A DNA stretch of 64,000 nt from positions 25,247,501 to 25,311,500 of the forward strand of contig NC_073634.1 in the NCBI RefSeq assembly GCF_029407905.1, in the 5' to 3' direction. The notes under the pieces are model-generated. The model was not told the DNA's origin and did no database searches. It saw only the letters and a list, made by a program, of their open reading frames with translations. Source of the stretch: Bubalus kerabau (taxonomy: Eukaryota; Chordata; Mammalia; Artiodactyla; Bovidae). This document shows positions 57,878 through 64,000 of this stretch, one piece after another; positions within the stretch are counted from its first letter, which is position 1, and every line of letters starts with the position of its first letter. The position numbers and the translations under genes are program-made.

Positions 57878-59281
57878 ATCTTCTCCTCAGAAGTCTTTCC
57901 AAACTCCTAAATACACATCTTCTTGGTCTTGCCATTTGAGAGAACATCTAATTATTGGAGGGTAGGGGGAGGAATTTTGACTGTATTATGATCATTGTTC
58001 ATAATTAACATTTATTTCAGTAGTCATTACTGTGATGTCATCAGCAATACAGTTTGATATAATGAATGCTTTGGAATTATTATAATAATTGTTCAGGGTA
58101 TCAATACTAGCATGATTATTTTTATCCTAACAGGGCAGTGATATTCCCTCTGTACTTGGCTGCTCATTCTGTGTGTCTGGGGGTCAAGGGCTCAAGGAGG
58201 AAGACAGCTTTGGTTTTAACGGCACTTCCTTGCTCTTCAGTTCCAGCTCATCTGCTCTTCAGTTTTAATTAAGTTCTGCTTTCACATCAGTGAATTCTCT
58301 TCTAGTTTATTAAAAAAAATAAGGTGAATTCATCTAGGGCTTCTTTAAAATTCAGTTGCTGGCCGTGGGACCCAAGACCACTTAAAGCAGAAGAAAATCA
58401 TGTATTTTTGTGTCCCAGGGAGGTGAAGTGACACACCAGTCCTGTACCATCTTCCTACACTTCCAGTATTTACCAGAGCTGAGCTCTCCTCGTAAACTTG
58501 TTGAATGGAATCCATAGGTTGAGTTTCCTAAGGAGAGAGCCTGGGGACACTATATTAATTTCATCTGTGCCATTAAATCCTATCCCATATTTTCAATGCA
58601 CTAATGCACCATTTATAGTAAGTCTTCAGAGGATCTTGTGAAATGGAACAGATTCTTTTAGTAATTTAAATAAACCCTGCATCTTTCTTCCAATCCATAA
58701 TTTATACACAGATTTTGGTTGAAATCTTAGAATTTCATAAATTGAATTTCCCTAAAGTGGGGAGTACTTTTAATTTGAAACACTGCTCAAAAGATGATTT
58801 TTCTCCTTCAGATCATTAACTTATTACATTTATCAATATTTTGGCAAAGGACCAAACATTTCAAAGTTGGGTGGAAAATGGGAGGTGTATAGCTAGTTTT
58901 TTCTTCTAACATGCCACATACCATGATCCAAAAAAGAGAAGAGAAAATTACTCTTCACAATCAGTGAGAGTAAACTAGTTGACATATGCTGTTCTCATTG
59001 AACCCAGCATAATTTCTGAAGTTTTCTGTCCTAGCCATCCATAGGGGACCCGAAATTTCATGTATATGTGGGTCACTGAAAAACATTTTTCCACAGTCAG
59101 CTGTAGATGAGAGGAAAGAAAATTCACACTAAATTTAATTCTAGTCTCTCTAAGCTGCTCTGATGGTCTTTTAGGTGTTAGCATTGTAGGTCAGTGCTCA
59201 CTAAGGTCTAAATGCACTAGTTAGAACCACACACTTTTTTATAATTCCACTCATTTCCACTAGTTTAACTCAACCTAGGAT
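57878..59281. other. Long unique non-coding stretch
   Basis: No repeat recognised over 1.4 kb. A CRE/AP-1-like tgatgtcatca lies at 58033-58043 in AT-rich DNA. No coding signal. Confidence 0.45.
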
Positions 59282-59401
59282 GCATGTGTCCTCGTTCGTG
59301 TCCAATTCTTTTGTGACCCCAGGGACTGTAGCCTGCCAGGCTCCTCTGTGTGTGGAATTTCCCAGGCAAGAATATTGGATTGGGTTGCCATTTCCTACTC
59401 C
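59282..59401 (-). mobile_element. Bov-tA SINE, partial, minus strand
   Basis: Antisense BovA body only ('gtgtccaattcttttgtgac' to 'gttgccatttcctactcc'). Confidence 0.87.
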
Positions 59402-60059
59402 AATTTCCACTGCTTACTTGCCATCAAATCTGATTAGATATATTCCTTAAGTCTTCGTTGTCATCTTCAGACTAGATCTTCCTTCCTCCCTAGAATAGAT
59501 GATCTATTAAAAACCAGTTAGATTCACTAAATATTTGTAAGGTTTCTAATATGCAAATAAAGATGCCCAGAGATGGGAAGGTACAACATAAATGTGATTG
59601 ACTTGGTACTTTCCTTTATTGAACCACTGAGGAAAAAAAGAATTATGCTTTTTAAAGGATACTTTAACTAAAGGACCCCTTCTATCATACTGTATGGCTT
59701 TTCTGTGGGGAGTGAGTGATATCCTCAAGCTGGCACTCTCCTGCAAGACAAAACAGTTATGATTTCAGGCCTCTACCATAGGGTATTCTCAGGGTTGTTT
59801 CATTTACTTTTTGGCTAGAACAGCCAGAGTTGTCAGAATAGGACTAGGTAAGAAACTACTATGTCACAGAAAAGAAAACATTTTCTTTGAAAAAACAGGC
59901 TGAATCTAATGGCCACCAGTAGTGTCAAAGCAAATCAGGTGGAGAGGCAAACTGTTTGCTAAGAAATCGAAGATGGTGAATTTTGTGGAAGACATCTAGT
60001 AGGAAAAAATTGTGATTCCTGAGCCGGTGTTGGGGGAGGAAGTGCAGTACACTTGGATC
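59402..60059. other. Unique non-coding stretch
   Basis: Nothing recognised. Confidence 0.4.
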
Positions 60060-60495
60060 ATAGTTGAGTTTGATCTCTGGCTTTTCTGCTTAACTCTGGA
60101 AGCCTTCATCTCTTCAGTTGTAAAATGAGGATAATCACACATAAGCAGGTTTATTGGTAATTAGGAATAATATGGCGATGGCACCCCACTCCAGTACTCT
60201 TGCCTGGAAAATCCCATGGATGGAGGAGCCCGGTAGGCTGCAGTCCATGGGGTCGCTCAGAGTCGGACAGGACTGAGCGACTTCACTTTCACTTTTCACC
60301 TTCATGCATTGGAGAAGGAAATGGCAACCTGCTCCAGTGTTCTTGCCTGGAGAATCCCAGGGACGGGGGAGCCTGGTGGGCTGCCGTCTATGGGGTCGCA
60401 CAGAGTCGGACACGACTGAAGCGACTTAGCAGTAGCAGTAGCAGCAGGAATAATATATGTAACATGCCTAGCACAGAAATAGCTGCAAATAATGA
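60060..60495 (+). mobile_element. MIR SINE split by BOV-A2
   Basis: Sense MIR. Left part 60060-60173 ('cttcatctcttcagttgtaa', 'aatgaggataat'), right part from 60457 ('acatgcctagcacagaaata'). The BOV-A2 lies between. Confidence 0.75.
60174..60445 (+). mobile_element. BOV-A2 SINE with 11-bp target duplication
   Basis: Dimeric BOV-A2 with an (agt/agc)n tail. Flanked by aggaataatat (60163-60173 and 60446-60456). Confidence 0.96.
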
Positions 60496-60510
60496 TGATG
60501 ATGATGATGA
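60492..60510. repeat. (ATG)n microsatellite
   Basis: Six units of atg directly after the MIR end. Confidence 0.9.
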
Positions 60511-60759
60511 CAGTGAGTATTAATAATATCAGCCCGAAAACTACTGAAGAAGTTGACATCAGCACATCTGGTTCCCATGGGTCTGTGCCTACCCTTTCCT
60601 GGAATTTTGAATTGGACTTTCCCACAGCACAATTTACTGCTTATCGTAAATAATCTCATTCTGTTTCCCTTTCCCCAGTTCCTCGTAACTCATTCACACC
60701 AGCTTTGTCTATCATAATGTTGTGTTTGGAATATAACCAAGTCTGCAGTCTTAAAGGTT

Positions 60760-60970
60760 GGAAGTTCATTCAATTAGCAAATATTAATTGAGGCCCTACT
60801 ATGTGCTGGGTGCTGGTGATTCAGTAATTAGTAAAAATATGACTTGGTCTCTGCTCTCCCAGCCACTTATAGCTTTGTGGAGGGAAAAGAGGCCAATTAA
60901 GTAATCATCCAAGTCAATATAAAAATATAATCTAAAAATAATAATTGACATAAAAGGAGTTATCTGTTAC
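60760..60970 (+). repeat. Ancient mammalian repeat fragment, tentative
   Basis: 'attcaattagcaaatattaa', 'ctactatgtgctgggtgctg' and 'ggtctctgctctcccagcc' in the order seen at 36790-37335. Confidence 0.5.
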
Positions 60971-61854
60971 TGTGAAAGTTAACACAATTTGGGGGTGGAG
61001 TCTGGGAGTTAAAGGGATAAGTTATAAATTATTGAATTTTCAAATTATTTGACCAAAATTTCTGACATCAGTTGCTACTTGATGTGGTAATAAGTAGGAA
61101 AAGTACTCATATTCACTAAATATCATTCTCTTGACTACTGCTTATAAGGTCATCTGATCTTTCAATTCCTAAGTAGTCTTTTATGTGTGAAACCTCTAGA
61201 TATTAAGAATTAGTCCACTGTCAACATGTATCTTTCTCCTCGATTCTATGGAGAATCAGAGGACAGACTTGTATTACTCTTGTTTCTAGGTTCTAAAATA
61301 AAGTGTTTGACCTGTGGACCAAGGACTGCTGCTTTCATTAAGGGAAGTTCTAATAGTTGTGCCACATGATATCATGATGCTCACTGGCTTTTGATTGAGT
61401 TAGCTTAGGAAAAGTGCTAAATTAACCTTAATTTCTTCAGCTTTAGTAACCCCAGCATGGGTGTTTAACATTGGAAATGGTTTCAAAGGGCTTCACTCTC
61501 TCTTTCCTACACTTGATATTGTCAATACACTTTCTAGCTTCAGTGGGCTTGCTTCTGCGTGCCTTCTAGTTTTTTGGAAGTCCTTTTCCTCACCTCTATA
61601 CACGGTTCCCTCCCTAGCTCTTCTAACTTCTTTTAATTCACAAGTGTGGCTCCTTCAAGAGTTTCTTGCTCAAAAAATCAGCAAAAGAGAAGTGAAAGTC
61701 TATTGACTTCTTTTTAACTCATGAAAATTTCAGACTCACAAGACTAGAAGAGACAAGCAAAATTGGTCAAATGCTAGCAGGCAGCCCACTTCAGCTCTCT
61801 GCTAGTAGAGATTTTTGCTTTTTGTTAAGTCTTATTTCACAGCATCTCAAAGAG
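60971..61854. other. Unique non-coding stretch
   Basis: No gene or repeat recognised. Confidence 0.45.
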
Positions 61855-61905
61855 AGCCTGTTCCACAGTTGGTACTCAGTAAATATTTAAACGAATGATG
61901 AACAA
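61855..61905 (+). mobile_element. L2/MIR-type 3' end
   Basis: 'ggtactcagtaaatatttaa' followed by 'cgaatgatgaac' fits the shared L2/MIR terminus. Confidence 0.5.
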
Positions 61906-62569
61906 ACTCCAAATTTGACTTCATCAAATGCTCATTGGCAAGTTTCGCTTCTTTCCTTTGGGATTGTGGAGATAGTTCTAGAAGTACAATTTAACACAGA
62001 AAATTGTTTTCCTTCTCTGTCTTGGCTGTATTCTACTCTGTCACCTTCATTGATCTTTAGACATGAATCATGTCAGATTTTCCATCATCCCAGCTTGTTT
62101 TACCAACTCACTCCCTATTTTCTCATTACCCTCTAATTTCTCAAATTGAGCTGGAGCTGGGTGCATTTCAGGCTGGCTTAGCTGAGTGAGGATGCCAGGG
62201 GGTATTGGCTCATAAATACCATGTTGAGAGCAAGGGCGAGTAAGGCAGGAAGGTGTATAATCAATATGCCATTGGCTGGAGGAAACTAGTCAGTCACTGC
62301 CTTTGAAGACAGCTGTAGTTAAGATTCAAGAGTGGGCAGTGCTGTTCGCATAATTACTATCAATGAAAGTGGCAACTCCCATGGTGAATTAGACCTTGTT
62401 TCCCAGAATAGCTGAGATTTCTAATTGATAACACACAGAGACCACAAGCAAAACATGAAGGAAAGAAGGCTATTAATTTTAAATAGAAACTATACAAAGT
62501 GAAAATTGAGACAAGAAAATGAATTAAAAAAAAAAGAAATAACTGTGCTCAGAATAAACTTCTTTTATG
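61906..62569. other. Unique non-coding stretch
   Basis: No repeat recognised. Balanced composition at 62150-62470 makes it a fair place to look for non-coding conservation. Confidence 0.35.
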
Positions 62570-62700
62570 GGTAATTTATTATGTTTTAGGATTGTGCTAA
62601 GTGTTTTATACGTGTTATTTCATGTAATCCTTTCCCAATAGCCTAGAATTATTGTGTAATTGGTAAGAAAATGGAGACTTAGTTTAAGTCGTGGACCATG
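62570..62700 (-). mobile_element. MIR SINE
   Basis: Antisense MIR: 'gattgtgctaagtgttttat', 'catgtaatcctttcccaa', 'aaaatggagactta'. Confidence 0.65.
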
Positions 62701-62805
62701 GAACCAAGTAAGCTAACTAACTCCCCCCACCCCAAATTTAGCCATTCTGTCCTTCTAGGTACCTTATGTGGGTACGTTATTATCATTTTGTCTTTTAACT
62801 AATTA

Positions 62806-62952
62806 ATACATAGTACATAATACATAGGTTCATCCTTAAATGTAAATGCAAAACAGAAAATACCTTAAATCTCTTTTCTCTCACATTTGAAATAGAGATA
62901 GAGGAAGTAAGACTAGGAGAATGTGGAGGTAATGATAGAAGCCGGAAGAAAG
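62806..62952 (+). repeat. Direct duplication, copy 1
   Basis: About 147 bases nearly identical to 63854-64000, offset 1048. Roughly ten differences by eye. No interspersed family recognised. Confidence 0.85.
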
Positions 62953-63148
62953 AGAGGAGAACTTAGGAGAACATATGTCCAAAATGAGCCTTTTAGGTAT
63001 GAGCCCATGAACGACATGCTGTGATGTCCTCAAGCTAATTTCATAATGGTTGCTAAAGCCATTCTCAGGGTCGAGAAAGGGTTGCAAATATCTGCCTCAA
63101 TATCTACTTCATTGATAAGTTTTTGAAGAGCATTAGTATTCTTTCAGG

Positions 63149-63353
63149 GCTTCCCTGGTGGCTCAGATGGTAAAGAATCTGCCTGCAATGTGGGAGTCCT
63201 GGATTAGATCCCTGGGTTGGGAAGATCCCCTGAAGAAGGGCATGGCAACCCACTTCAGTATTCTTGCCTGGAGAATCCCCATGGACAGAGGAGCCTGGAG
63301 GGCTACAGTCCATGGGGTTGCAATTAATTGGACATGATTGAAAGACTAAGCAC
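63149..63353 (+). mobile_element. Bov-tA SINE
   Basis: Complete element with the head 'gggcttccctggtggctcag' and body ending 'gacatgattgaaagactaag'. It lies between the two copies of the 1048-base duplication. Confidence 0.94.
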
Positions 63354-63389
63354 AGTGCGTGTGGGTACCAATCACAGGTATAATAGTAG

Positions 63390-63590
63390 AGTTGTCCTTC
63401 TGTACTCATGAGGGATTGGTTCCAGAACCCATTATTGGATACAAAAATCTGTTGGCCTTTCTGTATCTGTGTTCTGCCTCTGTGGATTTAACCAACCTCA
63501 GATCATGTAGTGCCATATGTATTTATTGAAAAAAAATTTCATGTAAATGGACCTGTGCTCCAACCCATGTTTTTCAAGGGTCAGCTGTTC
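63390..63590 (+). mobile_element. MER2/Tigger-like DNA transposon relic
   Basis: 'gagggattggttccagaacc', 'ctctgtggatttaaccaacc' and the closing 'tttttcaagggtcagctgt' match Tigger-family non-autonomous ends. Confidence 0.68.
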
Positions 63591-63853
63591 TTTTCTCTCA
63601 ACCATTTCTTGCTCATTGAACATGATATGCTTGTATACATTTTGGGCTACTTGAATTCATAGTCACCTTTGAGTTTGACCTAAAACTGGGTAACTGGGCA
63701 AAGAAGTACAAGGGCATTTTTTCTAGTTAACTTTGACTACCTTCCTCTGAATAATTTTGGGTAGAGCAAATAACACTAAATTTAGGGGAAGGAAAACTGA
63801 GTTTGAATGTAAACAGAGGCACTAAGGTATTATATAAGAAAATATCATAAATG

Positions 63854-64000
63854 GTGCATGGTACATAATAAATAGGTTCATCCTTAAATGTAAATATGAA
63901 ACAGAAAATACCTTAAATCTATTTTCGCTCACATTTGAAGTAGAGATAGAGGAAGAAAGACTAGGAGACTGTGGAGGTAATGATAGGAACAGGAAGAAAG
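63854..64000 (+). repeat. Direct duplication, copy 2 (cut by window end)
   Basis: Partner of 62806-62952. The similarity is still running at base 64000, so the duplicated unit may be larger. Confidence 0.85.

Noticed and set aside
58033..58043. CRE/AP-1-like site as a regulatory element
   Set aside because: A single 8-11 base motif in AT-rich DNA is expected by chance in 64 kb; there is no cluster or promoter nearby.

Overview
The window reads as nuclear DNA of a ruminant of the cow, sheep or goat group (Bovidae). It is dense with families diagnostic of that group: BovB (RTE-clade LINE), Bov-tA and BOV-A2 SINEs, cetartiodactyl L1, CHR-type tRNA SINEs and a class II ERV LTR whose ends and 6-bp target duplication are visible. 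The species cannot be told from this sequence alone. I find no intact protein-coding gene, no RNA gene, no CRISPR array and nothing bacterial or plasmid-like. This looks like intergenic or deep intronic DNA. Almost every long open frame is a BovB reverse-transcriptase remnant or an antisense reading of L1 or SINE sequence.

Layout. Bases 1-437 are the inside of a young minus-strand L1. From 438 to 23.9 kb, mostly unique DNA is scattered with BovB copies (2.0-3.4, 9.0-9.9 and 20.2-21.1 kb, plus fragments at 5.4 and 23.5 kb), about ten Bov-tA/BOV-A SINEs, an MLT1 LTR inside an old L1, MER5/MER20/MER2-like DNA transposon relics and MIRs. From 23.96 to about 35.25 kb is a nest of LINEs: an old minus-strand L1 was split by a younger L1 (22-bp target duplication), which was split again by a still younger L1 (15-bp duplication). 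Next to it a second L1 with a recognisable 5' end carries a BovB (10-bp duplication) and a solo ERV LTR (6-bp duplication). From 35.25 to 44.3 kb are MIR, Tigger-like and older L1 remnants, SINEs and about 4.5 kb of largely unique DNA. At 44.38-47.79 kb a BovB was split by another BovB whose 5' part is inverted, and then by a BOV-A2. From 47.8 to 64 kb is mostly unique DNA with scattered SINEs, L1 ends, one BovB and a direct duplication (62.8 and 63.85 kb) that runs off the window end.

Nothing here works together as a gene system. The value of the window is a relative chronology of retrotransposition: each nested pair with an identifiable target-site duplication gives an order of events. The observations most worth checking are the inverted BovB nested in a BovB, the ERV LTR whose terminus is duplicated around a captured BovB piece, the duplication at the right edge, and one unrecognised 128-codon frame at 47.9 kb. 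Family names are from recognition by eye; ages and percent divergence were not computed.
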